The notes: generated from the sequence alone by a model not told the origin. Shown: positions 49,304-59,045, counted from the stretch's first letter. The stretch: DNA of 64,000 bases from Pseudodesulfovibrio indicus (GCF_001563225.1 NZ_CP014206.1:3220001-3284000); one strand, 5' to 3'. A program made the numbers and translations.

Positions 49304-51012
49304 TAGAATATCCAGTCTTTGATGCGCAGATCGATTTTGGGGATGCCCATGTAGCGGTCGATCTTGGGGGTGAAGGCGAACCGCATGGTTCGGCCCCGGA
49401 CCACGGAGGTCAGGGTGTCGGCCATGCGCCACGCCTTGCCCGGCAGCTTGGTGCCGGTCTCCTGGTCCTCCAGCACCAGCTTGACGTGCTCCCGCTCGCG
49501 CCCGAACAGGGCGTGCTCGGCCACGCGCACCGGGCGGGTTGCAAAGACCGGCTCCGGGTTGCCCATGCCGTAGGGCTGGAGCAGTTCCAGCTCCTTGAGC
49601 AGGGTGTTGTCGATGGAAGAGAACGGCAGCTCGTGGTCGAGCTTGAGGGTCGGTGTCAACGGCTTGGGGCCGAGGGCCTCGATGACCTTGGCGTTGAACC
49701 GCTCGCGGAACTCGCCCAGGTTCCCGGGCTTGAGGGAGACGCCCGCCGCCTGGGCGTGGCCGCCGAACCCTTCGAACAGCTCGGCCAGCGAGACCAGCCC
49801 CTCGTGGAGGTTGAACTCCGGGATGCTCCGCCCGGACCCCTTGAGCAGTCCCGAGGACTCCGCCGCGCAGAGCAGCAGCGTGGGCCGGTAATATTTCTCC
49901 ACCACCCGCGAGGCCACGATGCCGATGATGCCCGGGTGCCAGTGATCGGCGTGGAGCACCAGCCCGGCCTGTGAGCGCATGGCCTCGGCCTGGGCAAACG
50001 CCTCGTCCGCGATCTCCTGCTCCTGGCGGCGGCGCTCCATGTTGATGGCGTTGAGTTCCTCGGCGATGGGCATGGCCGAGTCGAAATCCTTGGAGAGCAG
50101 CAACCGGAGGGCCTTTTCCGGGTCGCCCATGCGTCCGGCGGCGTTGATCCTCGGCGCCAGGTGAAAGCCGATCTGCCCCGCGCCCAGTTCGGCCTGGCGC
50201 TCGTAATCGCTGACCACCTTGAGGGCCGCCATGCCGGGCCGCTTGGCCTCCTTGATGAGCAGCAGCCCGTTCTTGACCAGGATGCGGTTCTGGCCCGTCA
50301 GCCGGACGATGTCGGCGATGGTCCCCAGCGCCACCAGGTCAAGCAGCGGACGGACGTCCACGGGATCGCCCGGCAGCAGCCGGTTCAGGGCGACCATGAG
50401 CATGAACGCCACGCCCACCCCGGCCAGGTCGTCGCACGGGCCGCCGTCCTTCAGGCGCGGATCGCACACGGCGTGCGCGCTCGGCAGGGTCTCTCCCGGC
50501 AGATGGTGGTCCGAGACGACAACGACCATGCCCAGCTCGCGGGCGCGGGCCACGGGCTCCAGGTCGGAGATGCCGCAGTCCACGGTCAGGAGCATGTCCG
50601 CGCCCTGCTCGTGCAGGCGCTCCACCCACGGCACGTTCATGCCGTAGCCCTCCTCCATGCGGTTGGGCAGATGGTGCATGACCTCGATCCCGCGCATGGC
50701 GAAGAACTCCTTGACCACCGCCGTGGCGGTGATGCCGTCCACGTCGTAGTCGCCCCACACGGCGAGTTTGCGTCCCTCGGCCAGCCCCCGCGCCAGGGTC
50801 TCGGCGGCCTCGGTCAGGCCGGGAATCTCGGCGGGGTTGGCCATGTGCCGGAGCAGCGGACTCAGGAAGCGGTCCATGTCGGCCACGTCCGTCAGTCCAC
50901 GGTTCCAGAGGATCTCGACGATCAGGGGCGAAACCTCAAGCTCTTCGGCCATGGCCGTGGCCGAAGCCGGGGGCGCGGCTCCCTCGCCGCGGTGTTTCCA
51001 AATGCAGGGCAA
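49303..51012 (-). CDS. recJ: Single-stranded-DNA-specific exonuclease RecJ
   Basis: RecJ is a 5'-3' ssDNA exonuclease for recombination and mismatch repair. The product is 569 residues. The DHH motifs are visible: WGDYDVDGITATAVV, TVDCGISDLEP, VSDHHLPG, LAGVGVAFML, and the DHHA1 part GFGGHAQAAGVSLKPGNL. It is typical in length. The start is probably TTG 51012 (MPCIWKHRG, with GGA upstream). It is the last gene of a run of nine colinear minus-strand genes. Confidence 0.93.
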   Translation of the reverse strand: MPCIWKHRGEGAAPPASATAMAEELEVSPLIVEILWNRGLTDVADMDRFLSPLLRHMANPAEIPGLTEAAETLARGLAEGRKLAVWGDYDVDGITATAVVKEFFAMRGIEVMHHLPNRMEEGYGMNVPWVERLHEQGADMLLTVDCGISDLEPVARARELGMVVVVSDHHLPGETLPSAHAVCDPRLKDGGPCDDLAGVGVAFMLMVALNRLLPGDPVDVRPLLDLVALGTIADIVRLTGQNRILVKNGLLLIKEAKRPGMAALKVVSDYERQAELGAGQIGFHLAPRINAAGRMGDPEKALRLLLSKDFDSAMPIAEELNAINMERRRQEQEIADEAFAQAEAMRSQAGLVLHADHWHPGIIGIVASRVVEKYYRPTLLLCAAESSGLLKGSGRSIPEFNLHEGLVSLAELFEGFGGHAQAAGVSLKPGNLGEFRERFNAKVIEALGPKPLTPTLKLDHELPFSSIDNTLLKELELLQPYGMGNPEPVFATRPVRVAEHALFGREREHVKLVLEDQETGTKLPGKAWRMADTLTSVVRGRTMRFAFTPKIDRYMGIPKIDLRIKDWIF

Positions 51013-51030
51013 TGTATTATCCGGGAATGA

Positions 51031-51891
51031 TCAGGAAAGAATGTTAACGAATTGTTCGATGTCGTCGGAATCGAGGAGTTCCTCGCCCACTTCCATGATG
51101 TCGTCCATGTCCACGTCCACTGCCTGGCAGAGCTGCTCGACCCGCTCCACGTAGGGCCCCTCGGGGTCGGTCACGGCGTGGGTCACGCAATCGGCCAGGC
51201 AAATGACGTTGGACTCGGTGGAGTGCTCCGGGGAGAGGTCGGGCGAGTGGTGCCAGTTGACCGGCTCCACCAGGGTGGCGGGCAGGTCCCAGGAACGGAG
51301 CACCAGCGCGCCGATAACCGCGTGGTCCAACCCCCAGTAGTCTTCCTCGGCTTCGCTGTCGGTCATCTCGTCGCTCTCGGCCTTCTCGCGTATGGCCGCC
51401 CAGTCGTCGGGCCGCTTCAGCGCGGTGATCAGCTTGCCGATGTCGTGCAGCAGGCCGGAAGTAAAGAGGTTGTCCGGCTTGCCCACGTCGGTCATGTCGG
51501 ACAGTTCCTTGGCGACCATGGCCACCAGGAATTGGTGAGTCCAGTACTCGCCCAGATCGAAATCCTCGGGAATGGGATAGCGGCGGGTCAGCCCGTTGAC
51601 GCCAAGGGCCAGGACGATGTTGCGGATCTCGGCCATGCCGAGCACGGCTGCGGCGCGCGGCACGGACTGGACCTCGGCCTGCAACCCGTAATAGGCGGAG
51701 TTGGCCAGGCTGAGGATGCGGGTGGTCAGTCCCTGGTCCTTGCCCAGGGTCTTGCCCACGTCCTCCAGCGATGCCAGCGATCCCCCGCCCGTCTGGACGA
51801 AGAGCGTGCGCAGGACTTCGGGCGAAAACGGGAGGTCCTGCCGCATTTGCGGAAGCTCCTGGAGAAATCCCTGAATCCTGTCCTGGTTCAT
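51031..51891 (-). CDS. HDOD domain protein
   Basis: The product is 286 residues. The HDOD signature is present: LPFSPEVLRTLFVQTGG, ILSLANSAYYGLQAEVQSVPRAAAVLGMAEIRNIVLALG, then LFTSGLLHDIGKLI and LDHAVIGALVLRSWDLPATLVEPVNWHHSP. HDOD proteins usually act as signalling scaffolds without hydrolysis; an intact HD pair is nonetheless visible. The C-terminus is acidic (DVDMDDIMEVGEELLDSDDIEQ). It follows the TPR gene by 21 bp and precedes recJ by 18 bp. Confidence 0.88.
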   Translation of the reverse strand: MNQDRIQGFLQELPQMRQDLPFSPEVLRTLFVQTGGGSLASLEDVGKTLGKDQGLTTRILSLANSAYYGLQAEVQSVPRAAAVLGMAEIRNIVLALGVNGLTRRYPIPEDFDLGEYWTHQFLVAMVAKELSDMTDVGKPDNLFTSGLLHDIGKLITALKRPDDWAAIREKAESDEMTDSEAEEDYWGLDHAVIGALVLRSWDLPATLVEPVNWHHSPDLSPEHSTESNVICLADCVTHAVTDPEGPYVERVEQLCQAVDVDMDDIMEVGEELLDSDDIEQFVNILS

Positions 51892-51912
51892 GCGCCCTCC
51901 TGTCCCGAAAGA

Positions 51913-52857
51913 TTAGTCCAGCTTGATGGGCGCGGAGCTTGCCGGTTTCTTCGGCGCTCCGTTGTCCCCGGTCTTGGGTTCGCCGTCCTCGCGGGCCGCA
52001 TCCAGGTTCACCCCGGCGGAACCGCCCTTGGGCTTGCCGCCTTTGCCGCCAGGAGCCACGTTGGGTCCCTCGCCCTCGGCCACCAGTCCTCGGCCTTTGA
52101 GGAAGGCCCAGAACTTCAGGCTCGCGTCGAGCTTGGGGTTCACCTCCAGGCTCTTGAGCAGATATTTCTTGCATTCCTCCACATTGCCCTTCTCGAAGTA
52201 GCAGCGGGCAATGTTGTGAAAGAGGTGCTCGTCGTTCTTCACCAATTCCTCGGCACGCAGATAGTAGCGCAGCGCCTGGTCGTACATCTTGTTCTTGCGC
52301 ATGTTGATGCCGAAGTCGTTGAACAGGTGCTTGTGCTCGGTGTCGAAGGCCGCCTCCAGCCCCACCAACCGCTCGAAGATGTCGTTGGCCTTCACCTGGT
52401 CGCCCCGGTCGAGATAGGTCAGCCCCAGGCCGAAGTTGGCCCGGACGTTCTCCTCGTCGATGGCCATGGCCTGCTGGTATTCGAACTCGGCGGAATAGGC
52501 GGCACCCCGCTCGCGGTGCTTCTCGCCGCGCACGATGGCCCCGTCCATCTCCTTGATGGCCGGATAGACCGTGGAGATGTAGAACTCGGGTTCGGGATTG
52601 AATTTGGTAAGAAAGTCGTCGCGCGGGACGTTGCGCTTGGGACCGGACGGCACGTAGTTGCGGTTGAGCGGCTGCACCGAAACCTCGCCGTCGTCCAGCT
52701 CCTCGACGTTCCAGTAGGTTTTCTGGATCGTCTTGCGCTGGGTCGTTCCGGTGCCGACCTTGGCCACGGTCTGTGTGGAGAAGATGCCCTTGATCTTCTC
52801 CGCGCCGTCGCGAACTACTCCCTGCCGGTTGTCGGCAGTCTGCTCATGCTCGGCCAT
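51913..52857 (-). CDS. TPR-repeat protein of unknown function
   Basis: The product is 314 residues. The N-terminal part (1-110) is unassigned. TPR-like repeats cover about 110-240 (AAYSAEFEYQQAMAIDEENVRANFGLGLTYLDRGD, KMYDQALRYYLRAEELVKND, GNVEECKKYLLKSLEVNPK). The C-terminal 60 residues are a low-complexity Gly/Lys/Ala/Pro tail. There is no signal peptide. ATG 52857 is preceded by GGAG; a TTG three bases earlier is possible. It lies between pyrF and the HDOD gene. Function unknown; a scaffold role is a guess. Confidence 0.8.
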   Translation of the reverse strand: MAEHEQTADNRQGVVRDGAEKIKGIFSTQTVAKVGTGTTQRKTIQKTYWNVEELDDGEVSVQPLNRNYVPSGPKRNVPRDDFLTKFNPEPEFYISTVYPAIKEMDGAIVRGEKHRERGAAYSAEFEYQQAMAIDEENVRANFGLGLTYLDRGDQVKANDIFERLVGLEAAFDTEHKHLFNDFGINMRKNKMYDQALRYYLRAEELVKNDEHLFHNIARCYFEKGNVEECKKYLLKSLEVNPKLDASLKFWAFLKGRGLVAEGEGPNVAPGGKGGKPKGGSAGVNLDAAREDGEPKTGDNGAPKKPASSAPIKLD

Positions 52858-52866
52858 CAATTGCTC

Positions 52867-53571
52867 CTATCCGGCCCGCCGCATCTCCCCGATGATCGCC
52901 ATGGCTGCTTCGCCGGGACGCTCCGCCCGGGTAATGGGCCTGCCCACCACCAGAAAGTCCGACCCGCTTCGCACGGCACCCTCCGGAGTGACCACCCGCC
53001 GCTGGTCCCCGGCCTCGGCCGAAGCGGGCCTGATGCCGGGGGTGAGGCAGGCGAACCCGTCGCCGCACGCACCCTTGATCCGTTCGACCTCCAGGCCGGA
53101 ACAGACCACGCCATTTAAGCCATATTGCTTGGCTTTCACAGCCAGGTCAAGGGCCATGTCCGAGGGCGCGGGCGCGTTCTCCACGGGCAGGTCCCCGGCC
53201 CCCATGCTGGTCAGCATGGTCACGGCCAGGACCAGGGGCGGCTCCTGTCCGGGCAGAGTCCCCTCGGCGCACCCCGCCATGGCCGCGCGGGCCATGCGTT
53301 CCCCGCCCAGGGCATGGATGTTGACCATGTCCGCGCCCAGCCGCACGGCGGACCGGACCGCGCCCTGCACGGTGTTGGGGATGTCGAAGAATTTCAGGTC
53401 CAGGAAGACCTTGAAGCCCAGCTCCTTGAGGCCGGTGACCACCTTGGGGCCCTCGGCCGTGAACAGCTCCAGCCCGACCTTCATCCACGGGGCCGTGCCC
53501 TCAAGGGCGCGGGCCATGGCAAGGGCGGAAGCCGCGTCCGGAAAATCCAGTGCAACGACCAGCTCAGCCAT
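52867..53571 (-). CDS. pyrF: Orotidine 5'-phosphate decarboxylase
   Basis: PyrF makes UMP in the last step of de novo pyrimidine synthesis. The product is 234 residues with the start [21 protein letters not shown], the catalytic [14 protein letters not shown] (the D-x-K-x-x-D core), [12 protein letters not shown], and the phosphate-binding end [17 protein letters not shown]. The ATG overlaps the 3' end of gmk by eight bases, so the two are coupled. Confidence 0.95.
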   Translation of the reverse strand: MAELVVALDFPDAASALAMARALEGTAPWMKVGLELFTAEGPKVVTGLKELGFKVFLDLKFFDIPNTVQGAVRSAVRLGADMVNIHALGGERMARAAMAGCAEGTLPGQEPPLVLAVTMLTSMGAGDLPVENAPAPSDMALDLAVKAKQYGLNGVVCSGLEVERIKGACGDGFACLTPGIRPASAEAGDQRRVVTPEGAVRSGSDFLVVGRPITRAERPGEAAMAIIGEMRRAG

Positions 53572-54205
53572 CTTGCTTCCAGGTGTCCATGATGTTTTCG
53601 AGGATGCCGGGCCTGAGCGACGGCTTGCACCGCCCGGCCAGGTACACGGCCCTGAGCTCGGCGTAGGCCTCGTCCAGGTCGTCGTTGACCACCCAGGAGT
53701 CGAACCACTCGGCCTGGGAAAGTTCGCCCGAGGCGTTGGCCAGCCTTTTCGCGATGGACTCCTCGGAGTCGGTGCCGCGCCCCTTGAGGCGGCGCACCAG
53801 CTCCTCGCGCGAGGGCGGGAGCAGGAACACGAAGGTCCCCTTGTAGAAGGTCTTCTTGAGCTGCTTGGCGCCCTGCACGTCGATGTCGAAGAGCACGTCC
53901 TGGCCCGCGCCGAGCATCTCCTCCACCGGCTTGGTGGCCGTGCCGTAGAAGTTGCCGTGGACCTCGGCCCACTCGCAGAACGCGCCCCGGCTGCGCATGG
54001 CCACGAAGGTATCGCGGGAGACGAAATGGTATTCGCGCCCGTCCTGCTCCGCACCGCGCGGCGCGCGGGTGGTGTAGGAGATGGAGAAGCCGAAATCGGG
54101 GAACTCCTCGCGGAGCATGGAAATGAGGGTGGATTTGCCGGTGCCGCTGGGCGCGCAGACCACCAGGACCTGCCCCAGCCTGAACTTGTGATCGTCCCTG
54201 GTCAC
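53564..54205 (-). CDS. gmk: Guanylate kinase
   Basis: Gmk phosphorylates GMP. The product is 213 residues with the P-loop [13 protein letters not shown], the GMP-binding [20 protein letters not shown], and [13 protein letters not shown]. The GTG start at 54205 directly abuts the stop of the DUF370 gene and has GGGGG upstream. In many bacteria yicC, remA-like and gmk occur in this same order. Confidence 0.96.
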   Translation of the reverse strand: MTRDDHKFRLGQVLVVCAPSGTGKSTLISMLREEFPDFGFSISYTTRAPRGAEQDGREYHFVSRDTFVAMRSRGAFCEWAEVHGNFYGTATKPVEEMLGAGQDVLFDIDVQGAKQLKKTFYKGTFVFLLPPSREELVRRLKGRGTDSEESIAKRLANASGELSQAEWFDSWVVNDDLDEAYAELRAVYLAGRCKPSLRPGILENIMDTWKQDG

Positions 54206-54460
54206 CTAATCCCCCTCTTCCGCGCTGAACCGCTGGCCGATGGTTTCCGCCTGGATGGCGGACAGGACCACGTGGTTGGAGTCGGTGACGATGATCGCCC
54301 TGGTCTTGCGCCCCTGGGTGGCGTCGATGAGCCGCCCCTCGGCGCGGGCGTCCTCACGCAGCCGCCGCATGGGCGCGCTGGACGGGTTGACGATGGAGAT
54401 GACCCGGTCGAGCACCACGAAGTTGCCGAAGCCGACGTTCAGTAATCCCTGTTTCTGCAT
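54206..54460 (-). CDS. DUF370/RemA family protein
   Basis: The product is 84 residues: [29 protein letters not shown], then [37 protein letters not shown]. This matches the short RemA/DUF370 family; RemA of Bacillus is a DNA-binding regulator of matrix genes, and the role outside Firmicutes is unknown. It is encoded between yicC and gmk, a common neighbourhood. The gap to yicC is 6 bp. Confidence 0.9.
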   Translation of the reverse strand: MQKQGLLNVGFGNFVVLDRVISIVNPSSAPMRRLREDARAEGRLIDATQGRKTRAIIVTDSNHVVLSAIQAETIGQRFSAEEGD

Positions 54461-54466
54461 GGTCCC

Positions 54467-55348
54467 CTACTCGATGTTTTGAACCTGTTCCCGGCAGCGC
54501 TCCAGCTCCGCCTTGAAATCCACGACCAACCGGCTGACCTCGGTGTCCTGCGCCTTGTTGCCGCAGGTATTGATCTCGCGGAAGGTTTCCTGCACCAGAA
54601 AATCGAGCTTCTTGCCCACGTCGTCCTTGTCGGCCAGGACCTCCGCCAGCCGCTCCAGATGGGCGTCCAGGCGGGTCAGTTCCTCGGATACGTCGAGCTT
54701 GTCCGTGAGGTAGGCCACCTCCTGGAGCATGCGGTCCTCGGAGAAGTCCGCATTGGCCGAGTCGAGCATGTCGGTGATGCGCTGCCTCAAGCCGTCCTTC
54801 TTGGCCTCCAGGATGTCCGGAATGCGTTCGCGGACCTTCTCGGTCAGCTCGCGCAGGGTGGCGAACCGGGCGGTCAGGTCGGCCACCAGGGCCTGGCCCT
54901 CGCGGGCGCGGGAGTCTACCCAATCCCTGAGGGCGGCTTCGAGCCCCTTGTTCAGGCTCTCGGCCAGGCCGGGGTCCGGCTCGGACCCGTTGTCGCGCCA
55001 CAGGGCGGGCATGGCCAGCACCCGGTTGTAGTCGAGATTGAAGATTTCGCCCCGGGCGGCGGCCAGCTTTTCCATCTGGCGGAACATGGCCTTGGCCATG
55101 GTCTTGTTGAAGGTCACGCCGAGGACCTCGGCGTCCAGGACCTCCAGGTTCAGGGAGACGTCCACGCGGCCACGCGAGGCGTGGGTGCGGACCTGCCGCT
55201 CCCAGGCGGTCTCCAGGGAGCGGAGGAATCCGGGGATGCGCCACTTCACGTCGAGGAAGCGGCCGTTGACGCTCTTGATCTCCCACACGTGGGTCCAGGC
55301 GTCCTCGTTGGTTTCGTTACGGCCGAAGCCGGTCATGCTTACTGGCAT
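54467..55348 (-). CDS. yicC: YicC family protein
   Basis: The product is 293 residues with the N-terminal signature MTGFGRNETNEDAWTHVWEIKSVNGRFLDVKWRIP and the C-terminal DUF1732-type domain DDVGKKLDFLVQETFREINTCGNKAQD. Escherichia coli YicC has been described as an endoribonuclease; the activity here is inferred only. The start MPVSMTGFGR at 55348 is usual for the family. It heads the yicC-remA-gmk-pyrF part of the run. Confidence 0.92.
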   Translation of the reverse strand: MPVSMTGFGRNETNEDAWTHVWEIKSVNGRFLDVKWRIPGFLRSLETAWERQVRTHASRGRVDVSLNLEVLDAEVLGVTFNKTMAKAMFRQMEKLAAARGEIFNLDYNRVLAMPALWRDNGSEPDPGLAESLNKGLEAALRDWVDSRAREGQALVADLTARFATLRELTEKVRERIPDILEAKKDGLRQRITDMLDSANADFSEDRMLQEVAYLTDKLDVSEELTRLDAHLERLAEVLADKDDVGKKLDFLVQETFREINTCGNKAQDTEVSRLVVDFKAELERCREQVQNIE

Positions 55349-55396
55349 AAATGGGTGTCCTTTTATGGTTGTAAGCCGCGAGTTGTGCGGAAAACG

Positions 55397-55930
55397 TCAC
55401 GTTCGCGGCTTGCTCTGCCTGTTTCTATACGACTGACGCAGCTTTGTCAGCCGCGATTTCATGGCCTCGCCCGCGTAATCCGGGAAGGTCCAGGGAAAAT
55501 CCACCCACCGTTTCTTCTGCCAGATGAGGGTCAGGTCGGCCCAGATGCCGTCCTTCAGGTAGATGCGGTGGGAAAAGTTCTTGCCCGTGGCGAGCACCAG
55601 GGACTGCTGGGTCAGGAAGCCGGGGTCCAGATTGAACAACCTGCGCCCGTCCCGCGCGAACCGCTGCTCCACCGAGTTGGTCCACAGCTTGATATCCGCC
55701 AGCTCGTCCAGGGGGCGCAGCGCATCGAAGGCCAGGAGCCGCCGGGTGATGGGCGTTCCCAGCTCCTTGTCGTAATAGTCGGTCTGGTCGAAATCGAACT
55801 CCTCGGACGGGTCGAAAGGACCGAACCGGTCGGCCAGCTCCGCGCCGACCTGCGGCCAGAACGCGCCCCAGTCGGCGCTCAGGACCGAGATGACCAGCAT
55901 CCCCGGATCAGGGGTCTTGGGCGTACTCAT
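55397..55930 (-). CDS. DUF4416 family protein
   Basis: The product is 177 residues: MLVISVLSADWGAFWPQVGAELADRFGPFDPSEEFDFDQTDYYDKELG, with LLAFDALRPLDELADIKLWTNSVEQRFARDGRRLFNLDPGFLT. This matches the DUF4416 family of uncharacterised proteins found in sulfate reducers and other anaerobes. The start ATG 55930 has GGGAGG upstream and shares four bases with the mtaB stop (ATGA overlap), so it is coupled to mtaB. Function unknown. Confidence 0.82.
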   Translation of the reverse strand: MSTPKTPDPGMLVISVLSADWGAFWPQVGAELADRFGPFDPSEEFDFDQTDYYDKELGTPITRRLLAFDALRPLDELADIKLWTNSVEQRFARDGRRLFNLDPGFLTQQSLVLATGKNFSHRIYLKDGIWADLTLIWQKKRWVDFPWTFPDYAGEAMKSRLTKLRQSYRNRQSKPRT

Positions 55931-57225
55931 TCGCTTGCCTCCCACGGCTCGACGATGACCACGCCCCGCTCCACGCGCAACGGGCGCGCCCGGACCAGGG
56001 AGCGCGGCGCGGCTCCGGGAGGCTGTTCGAACCGGCAGGCCGCGTAGTACTCGCTGACCCCGCGTCCCCGGTCGTCCTGGACCAGCACGTCCAGATGGTC
56101 CAGGTCGAGAAGGCGCTTGAGGAAGGCGGCCTTCCTGCGCCCGATGAGCTTGCGCAGACGGGCCGCCCGCTCCTTGCGCACCGGCACGTCCACCGCGCCG
56201 GGCAGCTCGGCCGCCCTGGTGCCGGGCCGCTCGGAGTAGGGAAAGACGTGGCCGTAGGTCAGCGGGAGTTCGCGGCACAGCTCCATGGTGTTCTCGAACT
56301 GCGCCTCGGTCTCGCCGGGAAACCCGGTGATCAGGTCCGCGCCCAGCCCCATGACCGGCCACGCACCCTTGAGCCGGTCCATGAAGTCCACGGCGGACCG
56401 TGGCGAATAATGGCCGCGTCCCATGGCCTTCAGGACCTGCGGGTCGCCGCTCTGGAGCGAGAGATGGAGCTGCGGGCAGACCAGCCGGGATGAGGACAGG
56501 ACGTCCAGCGCCTTGTCCGTGAGCTGGCCCGGCTCCACCGAGGAGATGCGCAGCCGGGCGCGCCCCGCCCAGTCCGGGGCGAAGGTCCGCTCCAGTTCGG
56601 CCACCAGGTCCCAGAAGTCGGGCTTGGATTCGAGATCGCGCCCGAAGTGGCGCAGGTTGATGCCGCTCAGGATGAACTCGCGGAACCCCGCGCCGAACAA
56701 GCGGGCGATCTCGTCCGCGACCTCGGCCACGGGACGGCTCACGGACCGCCCGCGCGTCAGGGGCACGATGCAGTAGGTGCAGAAATGGGAACAGCCGTCC
56801 TGGACCTTGACCACGGCCCTGGCCCGGCCGTAGCCGGAGATGGAAAAAGGCGCGAACCGGGGCTTCTCCGATGCCGGTGCGGGAGTTGCCGGGGTCATGG
56901 GACCGCCCAGGAGGTCCGCCTTGTCCGCCTGGGCCACCACCCGGACCACGCCGGGCAGCGCTGCCAGCTCTTCGGGCATGACCTGGGCCGCGCACCCGGT
57001 GACGATGATCTCCGCCGCCGGGTTGTCGCGGTGGAAGCGGCGCACGGTCTGGCGCAGGTCGGCCACGGCGTTGGCCGTGACCGCGCAGGAGTTGACCAGG
57101 ATGAGGTCCGCCGCGCGCGGGTCGTCCGTCTCCACGGCGTCTCGCCCGGCCCATGCCTCGGCGATGGAGCGGGTCTCGTACTGGTTGATCTTGCAACCCA
57201 GGGTAGCGGTATGAAAGGTTGTCAT
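55927..57225 (-). CDS. mtaB: tRNA t6A37 methylthiotransferase MtaB
   Basis: MtaB adds a methylthio group to t6A37 of tRNA. The product is 432 residues with the UPF0004 N-terminal domain (TLGCKINQYETRSIAEAW, NSCAVTANAVADL, VTGCAAQV), the radical-SAM motif CSHFCTYCIVPLTRGRSVSRP, and a C-terminal TRAM-like region. ATG 57225 is the family-type start (MTTFHTATLGCK); a longer frame to 57345 is not supported. It overlaps DUF4416 by four bases. The tsaC product 23 kb away makes its substrate modification. Confidence 0.93.
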   Translation of the reverse strand: MTTFHTATLGCKINQYETRSIAEAWAGRDAVETDDPRAADLILVNSCAVTANAVADLRQTVRRFHRDNPAAEIIVTGCAAQVMPEELAALPGVVRVVAQADKADLLGGPMTPATPAPASEKPRFAPFSISGYGRARAVVKVQDGCSHFCTYCIVPLTRGRSVSRPVAEVADEIARLFGAGFREFILSGINLRHFGRDLESKPDFWDLVAELERTFAPDWAGRARLRISSVEPGQLTDKALDVLSSSRLVCPQLHLSLQSGDPQVLKAMGRGHYSPRSAVDFMDRLKGAWPVMGLGADLITGFPGETEAQFENTMELCRELPLTYGHVFPYSERPGTRAAELPGAVDVPVRKERAARLRKLIGRRKAAFLKRLLDLDHLDVLVQDDRGRGVSEYYAACRFEQPPGAAPRSLVRARPLRVERGVVIVEPWEASE

Positions 57226-57284
57226 GGTATGGTCCGTCAACGTCGTTAGAAAAAAGTTCATCCACCTTAGCCGAGATACAACCC

Positions 57285-57872
57285 GTGAAGCAAACCCTTG
57301 CCCCGCTCTCCGTCGCCCTGCTGGCCGCGCTCTTTCTGCCCGCACTCTTTCTGACCGGCTGCGTCACCGGCGTGGGCGTCGGCGTGGGCACGTCCGGGAC
57401 CAGCGTGGGCGTGGGCATAGGCGGCGGCCGGACCTCGGTCGGCGTCGGCGTCTCGGGCGGGCTGGGCGCGTCCATCAACTCCTACGGCGACTTCCTGAAC
57501 AACGGGCCGAATGAGGCCTACCTCAACAACAAGGCGGGCATCAAGCAGCTTGACGACGGAAATTTCGAAGCGGCCCGCAAAATCTTCACCGATACCCTCG
57601 AAAAATACCCGGACCTGCCGGATTCCACCTACTACCTCGGTTTGACGCTCATCTACCTGGGCGAGCGCGAGGCCGGGTTCGGGCTGCTCAAGACCTACCG
57701 CGACCCGTACTACTACCGGGGGACCTCCGCGGTGCAGCGCATGGCCGCCTACCTGGAGAAAAAACCGGAGCTGACCCCGGAGGAAATCCACAAGGCCATG
57801 AACCGCGAACGCCGCGACGGCTACGACCGGGACGCCCAGGAGCGCCTCGAAATGCGCCGCGAAACCTGGTAG
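57285..57872 (+). CDS. Gly/Val-rich TPR lipoprotein
   Basis: The product is 195 residues. The signal peptide with lipobox LFLTGC (Cys26) marks it as a lipoprotein. A low-complexity segment alternating Gly and Val follows (GVGVGVGTSGTSVGVGIGGG, about residues 29-60), then a TPR-like helical domain (NNKAGIKQLDDGNFEAARKIFTDTLEKYPDLPDSTYYLGLTLIYLGE) and a charged tail. It is exported and outer- or inner-membrane anchored. GTG 57285 was chosen because it gives the signal peptide. It is divergent from mtaB and convergent with mnmA (3-bp gap). Function unknown. Confidence 0.8.
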   Translation: MKQTLAPLSVALLAALFLPALFLTGCVTGVGVGVGTSGTSVGVGIGGGRTSVGVGVSGGLGASINSYGDFLNNGPNEAYLNNKAGIKQLDDGNFEAARKIFTDTLEKYPDLPDSTYYLGLTLIYLGEREAGFGLLKTYRDPYYYRGTSAVQRMAAYLEKKPELTPEEIHKAMNRERRDGYDRDAQERLEMRRETW

Positions 57873-57875
57873 CAG

Positions 57876-58913
57876 CTATGCTTCCGACTCGATGATCCCG
57901 CCGCCCAGCACGGTGCCGTCCGCATCGTAGACCGCCGCCACCTGGCCCGGCGTGGGGCGCACGTGCGGTTCCAGAAAGTCGAAGTGCAGCCTGCCGCCCG
58001 TGAGCCGCACCCTGGCGGGCTTGGCCTTCTGGCGGTAGCGGGTCTGGACCATCACGGTCTCCGGCCACGAATCCATCGGACACATCAGGTTCACCTGCCC
58101 GGCCACGCACCCGTCGGCGGCCAGGAACTCCTTGGGCCCCACCACCAGCGCGTTGGCCGCCACGTCCTTGTCCAGAACGTAGAGCGGCTCGGACCAGGCG
58201 ATGCCCAGGCCGCGCCGTTGCCCCTGAGTGTGCCGCCACAGCCCCCGGTGCTCGCCCACGACCCGCCCGTCCGGCAGGACCGCCGGGCCAGGGCCGGGCA
58301 TGGCGCAGCGCGAGGTCAGGAAATGCTGGTAATCGTCGTCCGGCACGAAGCAGATCTCCTGGCTCTCGGAGGGCAGGGGCGGGTTCAGCCCGAGGGCCGC
58401 AAGGAAGCGCGGCACGTCCCGCTTGAAGGTCCGGGCCAGCGGGAACTCGGCCAGCCGCAGCTTCTCCACCGGCACCATGGAAAGGAAATAGCTCTGGTCC
58501 TTGGCCGCGTCCTCGCCGCGCACCAGCATCCGGCCCGGAGCGCGCTCCTCCAGCCTGACGTAATGGCCGGTGGCCAGCCGCTCGGCCCCGAGGTTGCGGG
58601 CCGCGTCGAAGAGCACCCCGAACTTCATGCGCGGGTTGCACATGGCGCACGGGTTGGGCGTCAGCCCCGCCCTGTACTCGGCCACGAACGGCTTGATGAC
58701 CCGGTCGTCGAAGGACTCGTGCAAATCCAGGGCGTGAAAGGGAACGCCGAGGGTGGCGCACGCCCTGGTCAACCCGGCCACGACCCGCTCCCAGGCCGGG
58801 TTCGGCGGCAGGAAATGCCCGTGCACGGCCATCAGCCGCTCCCCCCGCTCCTTGAGCAGCGCGAGCGCCAGCAGGCTATCCATGCCCCCAGAAACGGCCA
58901 CGGCCACGGTCAT
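57876..58913 (-). CDS. mnmA: tRNA 2-thiouridylase MnmA
   Basis: MnmA thiolates U34 of Glu/Lys/Gln tRNAs. The product is 345 residues. The PP-loop VSGGMDSLLAL is at the start; the first active-site cysteine is in NPCAMCNPRMKFG, the second in ESQEICFVPDDDYQ; and the HTQGQRRGLGIAW segment is conserved. ATG 58913 has AAGG upstream. The N-terminal leader from 58979 is not conserved. It stands alone between a lipoprotein gene and gatA. Confidence 0.94.
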   Translation of the reverse strand: MTVAVAVSGGMDSLLALALLKERGERLMAVHGHFLPPNPAWERVVAGLTRACATLGVPFHALDLHESFDDRVIKPFVAEYRAGLTPNPCAMCNPRMKFGVLFDAARNLGAERLATGHYVRLEERAPGRMLVRGEDAAKDQSYFLSMVPVEKLRLAEFPLARTFKRDVPRFLAALGLNPPLPSESQEICFVPDDDYQHFLTSRCAMPGPGPAVLPDGRVVGEHRGLWRHTQGQRRGLGIAWSEPLYVLDKDVAANALVVGPKEFLAADGCVAGQVNLMCPMDSWPETVMVQTRYRQKAKPARVRLTGGRLHFDFLEPHVRPTPGQVAAVYDADGTVLGGGIIESEA

Positions 58914-59045
58914 GAGGAAGCCTTCTCCTGGCCGCCATCCCCTCTCCCTTCCGAAACGCGTCGGGTGCGCTTGGCGCAAGGGGGGAAGAAATCAATGCGG
59001 GATTGGTTCAACATAAGATGAGTTGTTAGCACAGATGAAGGATGG

